Under the pieces are notes generated by a model. The model was not told the origin of the DNA, searched no databases, and was given only the letters and a program-made list of their open reading frames with translations. A program made the translations under genes and the position numbers. 22,031 nucleotides of DNA from CAXMST01 sp964196325 (lineage in GTDB: Bacteria; Actinomycetota; Thermoleophilia; Solirubrobacterales; 70-9): positions 1-22,031 of the forward strand of contig CAXMST010000220.1 in the NCBI GenBank assembly GCA_964196325.1. Reading direction: 5' to 3'. This document shows, piece after piece, positions 1 through 9,651 of this stretch (its first letter is position 1; each line of letters opens with the position of its first letter).

Positions 1-1749
<1,749 letters not shown>

Positions 1750-1750
<1 letters not shown>

Positions 1751-2346
1751 CAGTTCGGCTCCCCCCCACCCGCGAGCTTGGCCTTGAGCGCCGGCCAATC
1801 CAGATCGGTGATCGAGAAGTAGGCGGAGTCGCGGACGCCGACCTCGGGCATCAGCATGTGCTTCCGAAAGATCCCCTCGAATTGGGCGCCGAGCGCCAGT
1901 AGCGCCGCTCGCGAGCGCTCGTTGCGAGCGTCGGTCCCCAACTCGACGCGCATGCAGCCGAGCCGCTCGATCGCCCACTCCAGCATCAGCAGCTTCGCCT
2001 CACGGTTGGCGCCGGTGCGCCACGCCTCCGGGTGCAGCCAGGTCCAGCCGATCTCGAGCCCGTCGTGGGCTGGGCGAATCGCCAGGTAACTGGACGACCC
2101 GAGCGGCCGATCGTCAGCGCTGCGGTGGGTCACCAGGCACCACTCCTCGCCGGCGGCGCTTGCGCGCAGGCGCTGCTCGAACCAAGCGCGGAACGCATCG
2201 GGGTGGCCGGGGATCCGACGATCCATCCAGGTCCAGATCTCAGGCTCGTCGGAGCGCGCCAGGAGCTCGTCGAAGTGACGCTCCGCGATCGGTTCAAGGC
2301 GCACGATCTGACCCTCCAGAGGGCGCTCGGACGGAGGCCAGATCAC
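1750..2346 (-). CDS. GNAT-family N-acetyltransferase (RimJ/RimL type)
   Basis: A 198-residue protein of the Acetyltransf_3 type, the RimJ/RimL-like branch of GNAT enzymes, which move an acetyl group from acetyl-CoA to an amine. Family-like signs are the opening LEGQIVRLEPIAERHFDEL, the central strand IGWTWLHPEAWRTGANREAK, where the acetyl-CoA pyrophosphate loop lies, and the late GTDARNERSRAALLALGAQFEGIFRKH. The start is GTG at 2344-2346, overlapping the carA stop (GTGA), with GGAG 8 bases upstream. The frame stays open further upstream, but there it is only the antisense-phase shadow of carA. The gene is wedged between carA and carB with no spacing on either side. The substrate is unknown. 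It could be a passenger, or it could modify a protein or small molecule linked to this operon. Confidence 0.9.
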
Positions 2347-3488
2347 GCCGCCAGCTCCATGAAGCGGTCGAAGAGGTGGCGGGCGTCGTGCGGCCCCGGG
2401 CCCGCCTCCGGGTGGTATTGGACGGTGCCTCCCCGCACCTCCGGCAGCTCCAGACCCTCGACCGTGCGGTCGTAGAGGTTGAGATGGGAGAGCCTGGCCG
2501 GGCCGAAGTCCGTCTCCCACGTGACCGGCTCGTCGCCCTCGATCCGGCCCTCGCCATCGGGCCCGGCGACCGCGAAACCGTGGTTTTGGGAGGTGATCTC
2601 GATCCTGCCGCTGGCCAACTCCTTGACCGGATGGTTGGCGCCGCGGTGGCCAAACGGGAGCTTGAAGGTCTCCAGCCCGACGGCCCGACAGAGCAGTTGG
2701 TGGCCGAGGCAGATGCCGAAGATCGGGCGTTCGCCGATCACCGAGCGGACCGTATCGACCACATAGGAGAGGGCGGCCGGGTCGCCGGGGCCATTTGCCA
2801 AGAAGATCAGATCCGGATCGTGGCCGAGCAGCTCCTTTGGACCCGTGTCGCAGGGGAGCATCGTCAGCCGGCAGCCGCGCTGGCGGAACTGGCGCACGAT
2901 CGAGAGCTTGATCCCGGTATCGAGGGCGACGATGTGCGGACCCGTGCCGTCGAGCACGAGCGGCTCGGAGGGGCTCACCGTCCGGGCCAGGTCGGCCCCG
3001 GCCATCGGCGGCTCGGCCTTGATCCGCTTCTGTGCCTCCGACTGCGGCAGCTCAGCGGAGAAGATCCCACCGCGCAGGGCTCCCCCCTGGCGGATGTGGC
3101 GAACCAGCGCCCGGGTATCGACTCCGGTGATCGCGGTCACGCCGCAGTCCCGCAGCCAGTCGAGCCAGCCGCCCTCGGCGCTGGCGCAGTCCTCGCCGTT
3201 GTGGGCGTCGCGCATGATCACGCCGCGAGCGTGGGCCGCGTCCGACTCCATCGCCGCTGCTGAGACCCCGTAGTTGCCAACCAGCGGGTAGGTGAAGGTG
3301 ATGATCTGGCCGGCGTAGGAGGGATCGGTGACCGACTCCTGATAGCCGGTCATCGCCGTGTTGAAGACGACCTCGGCGCAGGTGCCGTCGCCATCGAGCG
3401 CTCCGGGGTCACCGCAGAGCTCACCCTCGAGGCGGGCTCCGTCCTCGAGCAGGACGTATCCGGGCGATCGTTCCGAGCCGGAGCTCAT
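2343..3488 (-). CDS. carA: carbamoyl-phosphate synthase small (glutaminase) subunit
   Basis: A 381-residue glutamine amidotransferase subunit that releases ammonia from glutamine and channels it to CarB. The N-terminal CPSase small-subunit domain shows FNTAMTGYQE, DPSYAGQI and GVDTRALVRHIR. The C-terminal class I glutaminase domain has the nucleophile in GICLGHQLL (Cys260) and the rest of the triad in QYHPEAGPGPHD (His359, Glu361). The length matches the family. The ATG at 3486-3488 overlaps the stop of the isochorismatase-like gene (ATGA), and its own TGA overlaps the GTG of the acetyltransferase gene. carA and carB are therefore not adjacent here but separated by the acetyltransferase gene, in one apparent transcription unit led by pyrR. 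Confidence 0.97.
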   Translation of the reverse strand: MSSGSERSPGYVLLEDGARLEGELCGDPGALDGDGTCAEVVFNTAMTGYQESVTDPSYAGQIITFTYPLVGNYGVSAAAMESDAAHARGVIMRDAHNGEDCASAEGGWLDWLRDCGVTAITGVDTRALVRHIRQGGALRGGIFSAELPQSEAQKRIKAEPPMAGADLARTVSPSEPLVLDGTGPHIVALDTGIKLSIVRQFRQRGCRLTMLPCDTGPKELLGHDPDLIFLANGPGDPAALSYVVDTVRSVIGERPIFGICLGHQLLCRAVGLETFKLPFGHRGANHPVKELASGRIEITSQNHGFAVAGPDGEGRIEGDEPVTWETDFGPARLSHLNLYDRTVEGLELPEVRGGTVQYHPEAGPGPHDARHLFDRFMELAA

Positions 3489-4039
3489 GGCGCGTAGTCC
3501 AAGACGAGCTTCTGCACGGGCTTGAAGCTTTCCGAGTCGGCCCCTCCGAGCAGCTCGAACAGTGCCGTCTCGACGCTCGTCCGCCAGGCTCCCGCGCGCT
3601 CCATCTTCGCCAAGCCGAGCTCCTTGTTGGCGGCCGAGCGGGAGCCGACTCCATCGCTGACCACGTGCACCTCGGCCCCCGCCTCGAGCAGATCGAGCGT
3701 GGTCTGGCTGACGCAGACGTGGCTCTCGACCCCACAGACGACGGCCTGATCGCGACCCTCGAGCCCAAAGCCCTCGGCGGCCACCGCTGAGAAGACCGTC
3801 TTCGCAAGCGGCTTGACACCCTCGGGGAGCCGCTCGGCAACCTCGGACACCGTCGGCCCCAGGCCCTTCGGATACTGCTCGGTGAGGATCACGGGCAGGC
3901 CCATCAACGCCGCCCCCTGAACCATCGTCGCGGTCGCGGCGGCGAGCCGGTCGAAGCCGTCGACGGCCTTGCGAAAGCCCTCCTGCACGTCGATTACGAC
4001 CAGCGCGGCGCGCTTGGGGTCAAGCTTTGGGACGCTCAT
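3485..4039 (-). CDS. isochorismatase-family cysteine hydrolase
   Basis: A 184-residue cysteine hydrolase of the isochorismatase fold. The expected catalytic set is visible: Asp in ALVVIDVQEGF near residue 17, Lys in LAKTVFSA near 81, and Cys in GVESHVCVSQTTLDLL near 106. The family includes nicotinamidases, N-carbamoylsarcosine amidase and ureidoacrylate hydrolase RutB, so an amide- or carbamoyl-compound substrate is plausible in a pyrimidine operon, but nothing in the sequence fixes it. It resembles the short single-domain YcaC/ISOC1-like members more than isochorismatase proper. The start is ATG at 4037-4039, overlapping the pyrC stop (ATGA); the frame is open upstream but reads through the pyrC coding region in another phase. 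It sits between pyrC and carA with four-base overlaps on both sides. Confidence 0.9.
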   Translation of the reverse strand: MSVPKLDPKRAALVVIDVQEGFRKAVDGFDRLAAATATMVQGAALMGLPVILTEQYPKGLGPTVSEVAERLPEGVKPLAKTVFSAVAAEGFGLEGRDQAVVCGVESHVCVSQTTLDLLEAGAEVHVVSDGVGSRSAANKELGLAKMERAGAWRTSVETALFELLGGADSESFKPVQKLVLDYAP

Positions 4040-5385
4040 GCGACGGCCCCCATACGGAAGGCCCGCTGCCGGTAGGCGACCGAGCCGGCGACGATCGTCA
4101 GCACCGCACGCGAGTTGAGCCGGCGCCCGGTGAAGCACGAGTTCGATGAGCGCGTCTCCCAGCCATCGGTCCCCGCCTCCCACTGAGCCCCAAGGTCGAT
4201 CAGGGCGACGTTTGCGTCGGCTCCGGGCGCGATCGTCGGCAACGCCAAGTCGAACAGGGCGGCGCCCGCAGTCATCCGCTCGACCAGCAGCCCGAGCTCG
4301 ATCAAGCCCGGCATGACCAGCTCTGTGTAGAGCACCGGAAAGGCTGTCTCGAGTCCGATCACACCCATCGCCGCCTGCTCGAAGGGCACCTCCTTCTCGT
4401 GCACCGCATGCGGCGCGTGGTCGGTGCCGATGCAGTCGGCGGTGCCCGAGCGCAGCGCCTCGATCAAGGCCTGGCGGTCGTCCTCGCTGCGCAGCGGCGG
4501 GTTCATCTTGAAGCGGGAGTCGAGGCTGCGGACCTCTTCGTCGGTGAGCACGAGATGGTGCGGGGTGAGCTCGGCCGTGATCGGCGCCCCCTGCTGCTTG
4601 GCGACCTCTACCGCCTCGACCGATCGCCGCGCCGAGAGATGCTGGACATGGGCGCGCGCACCCTCGTGCAGGCAGATCGCGGCGTCACGGGCGATCATCG
4701 TCGACTCGGAGATGTCGGGTACGCCGATCAGGCCGAGCTCGGCCGAGACCCGGCCCTCCGCCATTGAGCCCTCGCCGCTGAGCTCGGGGTCCTCCTCGTG
4801 CAAAAGGATGTTGCCTCCGACCAGGTGCTGGTATTGAAGCGCTCTGCGCAGGACCCGGGCCGAGGTGATCGGCAGCCCGTCGTCGGAGAAGCCGAGGGCG
4901 CCGGCGTCGCGTAGGGCCGCCATCTCGCTCAGCTCGCGTCCGGCCATGCCGGCGGTCACGGTCCCGACGAAGCCGGTCGGCACCGAGGCCGAGCGCGAGG
5001 CCAGATTGCGCATCGCCGCGATCGCTTCCGGCTCGTCGCTGACCGGATCCGTGTTGGCCATCGCCACGACCCCGCAGAATCCGCCTGCCGCGGCCGCCCT
5101 GGTCCCGGTCTCGACATCCTCCTTGTAGGACTCGCTCATGTCCCGCAGATGCACATGGGGGTCGAAGAAGGCGGGCACCGCGAGTAGGCCCTCGGCCTCG
5201 ATGCGCTCGCCCCCCGGCGGCAGCTCGCCCTCGCCTGAGGGGGTGATCTCGGCGATCTCACCGTCCCGGATCACGAGGTCGCGGCGCTCGTCGAGCTCGC
5301 TGCGGGGATCGAGCACGCGGGCGCCGGAGACGAGCAGCGAGCCGCGCCCGCCGCGCCAGTCGAGGTCTGCGATTGCCCCGCTCAT
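4036..5385 (-). CDS. pyrC: dihydroorotase (class I)
   Basis: A 449-residue dihydroorotase that cyclises carbamoyl aspartate to dihydroorotate, step three of UMP synthesis. The metal site is readable: the HxH pair in FFDPHVHLRD (His77, His79), Asp in GALGFSDDG where class I enzymes place a bridging acid instead of carboxylated lysine, His in NILLHEED, His in AHVQHLSA, and the catalytic Asp in CIGTDHAPH. MNPPLRS and ETAFPVLYTEL also fit the class I family. The ATG at 5383-5385 overlaps the pyrB stop (ATGA), and its own stop overlaps the next ATG. The C-terminal region after about residue 390 is the closing beta-sandwich part seen in amidohydrolases. Class I PyrC often associates with PyrB, which fits the adjacency. 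Confidence 0.96.
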   Translation of the reverse strand: MSGAIADLDWRGGRGSLLVSGARVLDPRSELDERRDLVIRDGEIAEITPSGEGELPPGGERIEAEGLLAVPAFFDPHVHLRDMSESYKEDVETGTRAAAAGGFCGVVAMANTDPVSDEPEAIAAMRNLASRSASVPTGFVGTVTAGMAGRELSEMAALRDAGALGFSDDGLPITSARVLRRALQYQHLVGGNILLHEEDPELSGEGSMAEGRVSAELGLIGVPDISESTMIARDAAICLHEGARAHVQHLSARRSVEAVEVAKQQGAPITAELTPHHLVLTDEEVRSLDSRFKMNPPLRSEDDRQALIEALRSGTADCIGTDHAPHAVHEKEVPFEQAAMGVIGLETAFPVLYTELVMPGLIELGLLVERMTAGAALFDLALPTIAPGADANVALIDLGAQWEAGTDGWETRSSNSCFTGRRLNSRAVLTIVAGSVAYRQRAFRMGAVA

Positions 5386-6368
5386 GCCGGTTCCCCGATC
5401 GTCGGCGTGCCCTCGGGCTCGAGGCGCTCGACCGGCCCCGAGTCGACGCTGCGCATCGGCCGTGGGCGGCCCGACCCAGCGAGGATCTCGTAGAGGATCG
5501 CCATCCGCACGAGCAGCCCGCTGCGAACCTGAGCGGTGATCAGGGAGGCCGGGCCGTCGATCACCTCCGGGGCCAACTCCACCCCCCGGTTGACCGGCCC
5601 CGGATGCATCAGCAGCTGCCGTGAGCCCAATCTCCTCGGGCCGATCTGGTAGGCGGCCGCGTACTCGCGGATGCTGGGCACGAAGCTCTCGGCCATCCTC
5701 TCGCGCTGCATCCGCAGGGCGTAGATCACGTCGGCCTCGGCAATCTGCTCGAGGTCGTAGCGGACCTCACAACCGAAGGCATCGCCGAAGTCACGAGGAA
5801 TCAGGGTTGGCGGGCCGGCCACGGTCACCTCCGCCCCCATCAGCGTGAATGCCCGCACGCAGGAGCGGGCGACCCGGCTGTGGCTGATGTCCCCGACGAC
5901 CCAGATCCGCTTGCCGTCGAGTGGGCCGATCCGGCTCTGCAGGGTGTAGACGTCGAGCAGCGCCTGACTCGGGTGCTCGTGCTTGCCGTCGCCGGCGTTG
6001 ATCACTGCAGCGTCGGTCCAGCCGGCCACCAGTTGCGCCGCTCCCGCCTGGGGGGAGCGGATCACGATCGCCTCGGGGTCATAGGCGGTCAGCGTCGCGA
6101 TCGTATCCTTCAGCGACTCGCCCTTCTCGACCGCGGAGCCCTGGGCCTTGATCGAGACCACATCGGCTGAGAGCCGCTTTGCGGCAAGCTCGAACGAGGC
6201 GCTGGTCCTGGTGCTCGATTCGTAGAAAAGGGTCACGATCGTGCGCCCGCGCAGGGTCGGCACCTTCTTGATCTCGCGCTGGCCGACGGCGGCGAAGCTC
6301 GCCGCCCGCTCGCAGATCCGCTCGATATCGGCCCGCTGAAGGCCCTCGATCGAAAGCAGGTTCCTCAT
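5382..6368 (-). CDS. pyrB: aspartate carbamoyltransferase catalytic subunit
   Basis: A 328-residue transcarbamoylase that joins carbamoyl phosphate and aspartate to carbamoyl aspartate. The carbamoyl-phosphate signature STRT lies at residues 52-55 within FYESSTRTSASFE. The swinging loop GSAVEKGESLKDT follows near residues 78-90, then GDGKHEHPSQALLD, and HPGPVNRG late in the protein. No pyrI regulatory subunit is visible in the window, as is normal for pyrR-led operons. The ATG at 6366-6368 overlaps the pyrR stop (ATGA) and has a strong Shine-Dalgarno (GGAGG) nine bases upstream. A roughly 30-residue tail after VRMAILYEILAG, rich in Gly, Pro and Arg, is longer than in typical family members. 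Confidence 0.97.
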   Translation of the reverse strand: MRNLLSIEGLQRADIERICERAASFAAVGQREIKKVPTLRGRTIVTLFYESSTRTSASFELAAKRLSADVVSIKAQGSAVEKGESLKDTIATLTAYDPEAIVIRSPQAGAAQLVAGWTDAAVINAGDGKHEHPSQALLDVYTLQSRIGPLDGKRIWVVGDISHSRVARSCVRAFTLMGAEVTVAGPPTLIPRDFGDAFGCEVRYDLEQIAEADVIYALRMQRERMAESFVPSIREYAAAYQIGPRRLGSRQLLMHPGPVNRGVELAPEVIDGPASLITAQVRSGLLVRMAILYEILAGSGRPRPMRSVDSGPVERLEPEGTPTIGEPA

Positions 6369-6943
6369 CCCTGACCACCTCCCAGGTCCGCGACCGGCTC
6401 GCCGGCACCGACCCCGATCTTCACCTCGTCGATCCCATCGATCTCCTCGAGCTGCACGTTGACCCGCTCGGCCAGCGCGGTCGGGAGGTTCTTGCCGACG
6501 TAGTCCGGCCTGATCGGGAGATCGCGGTGGCCACGATCGGCAAGCACCGCGAGCTGCACCCGCTGCGGCCGGCCGTAGTCGAAGAGCACGTCGATCGCGG
6601 CCCGGGCGGTGCGCCCGGTGAACAGCACGTCGTCGGTGAGGATCACGGTCAGGCCGGCGGGGTCGAAGTCGAGATGCGAGGCGGTCACGAGCGGCGCCTC
6701 GCGCGGGTCGCGAAGATCGACATCGTCGCGGTAGAAGGAGATGTCGACGTCGCCAAGCGGGATCTTGACCTCGGCCAGCTCGCTGACCAGGGCGTGCAGA
6801 CGCTGGCCGATGATCGCGCCACGGGTGTGGATACCGACGATCGCCAGCTGTTCCCCGCCCGGATTCTTCTCGATGATCTCGTGCGCGATCCGCACCAGAG
6901 TGCGGCGCAGGTCGCCTCGGTCGAGGACGATCCTCTCACTCAT
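6365..6943 (-). CDS. pyrR: bifunctional pyr operon regulator / uracil phosphoribosyltransferase
   Basis: A 192-residue PyrR protein. It binds a conserved hairpin in its own mRNA when UMP/UTP is high and also has uracil phosphoribosyltransferase activity. The PRPP-binding motif VILTDDVLFTGRTARAA is at residues 100-116. GIHTRGAIIGQRL near 38-49 and DISFYRDD near 67-74 are typical, as is RPDYVGKNLPT. The ATG at 6941-6943 lies downstream of GGGAAGGGG, which acts as the ribosome binding site. The gene heads the pyrimidine operon and a PyrR-binding loop lies directly before the ribosome binding site, so autoregulation is expected. The C-terminal extension of about 15 residues after EEIDGIDEVKIG is Gly-rich and unremarkable. 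Confidence 0.96.
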   Translation of the reverse strand: MSERIVLDRGDLRRTLVRIAHEIIEKNPGGEQLAIVGIHTRGAIIGQRLHALVSELAEVKIPLGDVDISFYRDDVDLRDPREAPLVTASHLDFDPAGLTVILTDDVLFTGRTARAAIDVLFDYGRPQRVQLAVLADRGHRDLPIRPDYVGKNLPTALAERVNVQLEEIDGIDEVKIGVGAGEPVADLGGGQG

Positions 6944-6957
6944 GCGCGCCCCTTCCC

Positions 6958-6971
6958 GGTCTCACTGGACC
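6958..6971 (-). promoter_or_regulatory. PyrR-binding loop in the pyrR leader
   Basis: Read on the minus strand, this is GGTC-CAGTGA-GACC, a four-base-pair stem closing a hexaloop. The hexaloop and its flanks match the known PyrR recognition pattern (ARUCCNGNGAGGYU) at all the core positions UCC.G.GAG. The stem can extend outward past an A/G mismatch with C-G and U-G pairs, which mimics the internal bulge of characterised loops. It ends directly against the GGGAAGGGG ribosome binding site of pyrR, and no terminator follows. By analogy with Mycobacterium smegmatis, PyrR bound here would block translation initiation rather than transcription. Confidence 0.8.
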
Positions 6972-7065
6972 TAGTTAAAGGAACCGATGCTGGGACCGTA
7001 GCAGCCCAAGTGGCGCCTCTCGGTGAGGTCGCCGTTCGTGCCGATCGGATAGCGTCGGCGCCACC

Positions 7066-7926
7066 GTGTCCGCCGCCGTCGATCGGGTCATCGCTGAACA
7101 CGAGGCCGCGGGCCGTAATTTCGCCGCGGGCGGCGTGCGGAGCTTCGTGCGTGAGTCCGGGGCCGGCGCGCCGGTCGTCTGCATGCACGGCGTCCCCGCC
7201 AGTTCCTTTCTTTACCGCAAGGTGATCGACGCGCTTGCGGAGCACGGGCTGCGGGGGGTCGCCTTCGACTTCCCCGGCCTCGGTCTCGGCGATCGCCCGA
7301 CCGACTTCGACTATTCCTGGTCGGGCCTGGCCCGGTGGAGTGGCGAGGCGATCGACGCGTTGGAGATCGAACGCTGCCACCTGGTCGTCCACGACGTCGG
7401 TGGACCGGTCGGGCTCGAATGGGCCGTGCGAAACCCCGAGCGGGTCCTCTCCCTGACCGTGCTCAACACGTTGCTCAACGTCGCCACCTTCCACCGCCCC
7501 TGGTCGATGCACCCGTTCTCGATCCCCCGGATAGGCGAGCTCTATCTGCGCACGATGAGCAGGCCCGCACTGGTCCAGCTTTTCTACCTACAGGGGATCG
7601 GCGACCGTTCCGCCTCCAGCCGGGCCGAGATCGGCGCCTACTACGACCTGCTCAAACGCGACGACGGCGGCGCCGCCTTTCTGAAGATCATGCGGGGCTT
7701 CGAGCTCACCCAGGCCAAGCAGGACCTGCTTTGGGACGGACTCCGCGAGCGCGACTATCCGACCACGGTCGTCTGGGGCGAGAACGATCCGGCCCTGGGT
7801 ATGAGCTTCTGCCGGATCGCCTGCGACGTGCTCGGGGTGGACGACCCGGTCCTGGTGCCCGCAAAGCACTTCCTCCAGGAGGACCAGGCCCCGGCCGTGG
7901 CGGCCGCGGTCGCATCGATGGCCTGA
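7066..7926 (+). CDS. alpha/beta hydrolase, haloalkane dehalogenase-like
   Basis: A 286-residue alpha/beta-fold hydrolase. The oxyanion region is CMHGVPASSFLYRK near residues 43-56. The nucleophile elbow reads VVHDVGGPVGLEWA, so the nucleophile is Asp rather than Ser. The acid region is VVWGENDPAL, and the catalytic His lies in AKHFLQEDQAP, a pattern characteristic of haloalkane dehalogenases and close relatives. NTLLNVATFHRPW after the elbow is also dehalogenase-like. However, the canonical HDWGG Trp is replaced by Val, and Trp/Asn halide-binding residues cannot be confirmed by eye, so epoxide hydrolase or another C-X hydrolase remains possible. The start is GTG at 7066. It is divergent from pyrR across 122 bases and has no operon partner. 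Confidence 0.9.
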   Translation: MSAAVDRVIAEHEAAGRNFAAGGVRSFVRESGAGAPVVCMHGVPASSFLYRKVIDALAEHGLRGVAFDFPGLGLGDRPTDFDYSWSGLARWSGEAIDALEIERCHLVVHDVGGPVGLEWAVRNPERVLSLTVLNTLLNVATFHRPWSMHPFSIPRIGELYLRTMSRPALVQLFYLQGIGDRSASSRAEIGAYYDLLKRDDGGAAFLKIMRGFELTQAKQDLLWDGLRERDYPTTVVWGENDPALGMSFCRIACDVLGVDDPVLVPAKHFLQEDQAPAVAAAVASMA

Positions 7927-8267
7927 GGCTCCGGGGGCGGGATTACACTCGCCCGCGATGGGCGAGGCTGAGCGTCTGAGCGACCGCAGGGCGTCGAGCG
8001 GCTCGAGGCTTTCAGCGACGGCACCATGGCTCAGCTCTTCTGGCTTGCCAACCTGCTCTCGAGCCTGGTGAACGACGACTGGCGCAGCGCGGCTACTTCT
8101 TCTTGACCTTGAGCTTGAGCTTGTGCCGGCCCTCACCGTCGAGCTATTACGCGGCTCGATTCCGACGCACGAGTTGACCAAGCGCCGGAGGTACCTCTTG
8201 GTCGAGACCGGCCAACCGGCTGGCCCGGATGCTCAGGTGGCGCGTCGATCAGCCGAATCTGTGGTCC
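7927..8267 (+). other. 341-base stretch without an intact gene
   Basis: Between the hydrolase and the RNase Z stop there is no open frame with a credible product. Two gene-like scraps can be read. One is a plus-strand DUF1211/TMEM175-like snippet near 7993-8030 (listed separately). The other is on the minus strand around 8097-8145, where a frame reads DGEGRHKLKLKVKKK and then a TAG stop. That is the kind of basic tail that ends Ig-like or secreted proteins, and it is preceded by an in-frame stop. The stretch looks like eroded coding DNA rather than a regulatory spacer. Confidence 0.5.
7981..8106 (+). pseudogene. possible remnant of a DUF1211/TMEM175-type channel gene
   Basis: One plus-strand frame reads SERPQGVERLEAFSDGTMA, and RLEAFSDG is the hallmark N-terminus of the TMEM175/DUF1211 potassium-channel-like family (normally followed by VFAIAITLL). 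Here the match breaks right after the Gly, and the frame runs through LFWLANLLSSLV to a stop at 8104-8106. There is an in-frame stop shortly upstream and no full-length gene can be assembled. I read it as a decayed copy. The match is short, so chance similarity is possible. Confidence 0.35.
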
Positions 8268-9257
8268 TCATTGGTCCTCTTTGCCGCGCTTGCTGACCTC
8301 GTCGCTGACCTGAGGCTCGCGGGCGCCCCCATCGATCAGCGTCGGCTCACCCCGCTCGGGGAATGGAATCTGCACCAGGTCAAAGTCGCGCGGCGCCACA
8401 GCGCCGCCAAAGGCCGCCCGGGCCTCGTCGAGGATCTCGGGAATGAAGTGGCGGGCTGAGATATGGACCAGAGCAAGCATCGCCACGCCCGCGGCCTCCG
8501 CCAGCAGCGCAGCCTGGCGCGCGGTCGAGTGGCCGGTCTCGGCGGCCCGCTCCACTTCGGCCTCCGAGAAGCTCGAGTCGTGGACCAGGAGCTGCGCCCC
8601 GGCCGCTGCCTCCCGAGTCGCCTCGCAGGGAGTCGTATCCCCGGTGAGGGCCAACAGCCGGCCCGGCCGCTCGTCTCCCATCACCTGTTCAGGCCTGACC
8701 TCGGCCCCGCCGACCGTGACTGGCTCACCGCGCTGCAGACGCCCGAAGTCCGGACCCTCACCAACCCCGAGCCCTGTCGCCAACGCCGGGTCGAAGCGAC
8801 CGGGTCGTGGCAACTCGGCCAGTCGATAGCCCTGGGCGACTGTGCGGTGCTCGACCGGGAAGGGCTCGACCGAGTAGTCGTCGAAGTTGACTCTCTCGCC
8901 GGGGACCAGCTCGTCCAGCTCGACCTCGTAGCCGAGCCGCCCGACGATTCGCGAGAAGGAGTTGAACAGCTCACGCAGCCCCGGAGGGCCGTAGATCACG
9001 AGCGGCTCGTCGCGGTCCTGCAGGTCCCAGGTCTTGATCAGGCCGGGTAGACCGAGATAGTGGTCGGCGTGCAGGTGGGTGATGAAGATGTCGGTGACCT
9101 GGACCAGGCCGGTCGAACGCTGCATCTGCCGCTGGGTGCCCTCGCCGCAGTCGAACAGCAGGCGGTCGCCGCCCCTGCGGACGAGCACCGATGCGGTGTT
9201 GCGTCGGGCCGAGGGGACCGAGCCTCCGGTCCCGAGGAAGATCACATCGAGGTCCAC
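8268..9257 (-). CDS. rnz: ribonuclease Z (tRNA 3' processing endonuclease)
   Basis: A 329-residue metallo-beta-lactamase-fold nuclease that trims the 3' trailer of tRNA precursors. The zinc-binding motif THLHADHYLGLPGL is at residues 60-73 (His61, His63, Asp65, His66). The N-terminus LGTGGSVPSARRN, then FDCGEGTQRQM, LTGDTTPCEAT and GHSTARQAA, and VHISARHF near the C-terminus all follow the tRNase Z pattern. The length suits the bacterial short form. The start is GTG at 9255-9257. A tRNA-Arg gene without an encoded CCA end starts only 65 bases away on the other strand; such tRNAs are the classical RNase Z substrates. The last 25 residues are charged and probably disordered. Confidence 0.93.
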   Translation of the reverse strand: MDLDVIFLGTGGSVPSARRNTASVLVRRGGDRLLFDCGEGTQRQMQRSTGLVQVTDIFITHLHADHYLGLPGLIKTWDLQDRDEPLVIYGPPGLRELFNSFSRIVGRLGYEVELDELVPGERVNFDDYSVEPFPVEHRTVAQGYRLAELPRPGRFDPALATGLGVGEGPDFGRLQRGEPVTVGGAEVRPEQVMGDERPGRLLALTGDTTPCEATREAAAGAQLLVHDSSFSEAEVERAAETGHSTARQAALLAEAAGVAMLALVHISARHFIPEILDEARAAFGGAVAPRDFDLVQIPFPERGEPTLIDGGAREPQVSDEVSKRGKEDQ

Positions 9258-9321
9258 GGGGCGGAAGCGTACGGGGCGCCCCGGGCAGCGGGCCCGGCTG
9301 GCTCTACACTGCGAGCCGCGA

Positions 9322-9395
9322 GCGCCCGTAGCTCAGCTGGATAGAGCGCCTGCCTCCGGAGCAGGAGGTCACAGGTTCGAATCCTGTCGGGCGCG
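9322..9395 (+). tRNA. tRNA-Arg (anticodon CCG)
   Basis: A complete cloverleaf of 74 bases can be folded. The acceptor stem is GCGCCCG (9322-9328) with CGGGCGC (9388-9394) and discriminator G. The D arm contains AGCTCAGCTGGATAGAGC. The anticodon stem is CCTGC/GCAGG around loop CTCCGGA, giving anticodon CCG, which reads the Arg codon CGG. The T arm is ACAGG-TTCGAAT-CCTGT. No CCA is encoded (GTC follows), so the 3' end must be made by RNase Z and the CCA-adding enzyme. TACACT 13 bases before the mature 5' end could be a -10 box. Confidence 0.97.
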
Positions 9396-9429
9396 TCCTC
9401 CGCGTTGAGGACAGCGGTCTACTGCCTGG

Positions 9430-9651
9430 TCAGCCGGACTCAGAGGGGCGGCTCCGACCCCCGCGTCCCAGCGCCTCGAGGCCCTCCACGGTCGCCGACA
9501 GGTTGCGAGCCATGCGCCGGCAGTTCGGGCACCACTGCAGGTGGCGGCCGACGCTCGTCTCGGGCCCAAGCTCGCCGTCCAGGTAGTCGGACAGAGCGGC
9601 TCGCGCCTCACCGCAGTTCTCACGGTGGCGGCTCAGCGGATTCAAGCTCAT
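9430..9651 (-). CDS. small zinc-finger anti-sigma factor (ZAS type)
   Basis: A 73-residue protein with the anti-sigma zinc-finger signature: RHLQWCPNC gives HxxxCxxC (His37, Cys41, Cys44), with Cys13 and nearby His9 as candidates for the fourth ligand. ALSDYLDGELG upstream is the usual zf-HC2 helix. It has no membrane segment, so it is a cytosolic anti-sigma factor of the RsrA-like size class, possibly redox-responsive through its cysteines. The ATG at 9649-9651 overlaps the stop of the sigma gene (ATGA), the standard arrangement for a sigma factor and its cognate inhibitor. The short Arg/Ser-rich tail after residue 60 looks disordered. Confidence 0.9.
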   Translation of the reverse strand: MSLNPLSRHRENCGEARAALSDYLDGELGPETSVGRHLQWCPNCRRMARNLSATVEGLEALGRGGRSRPSESG

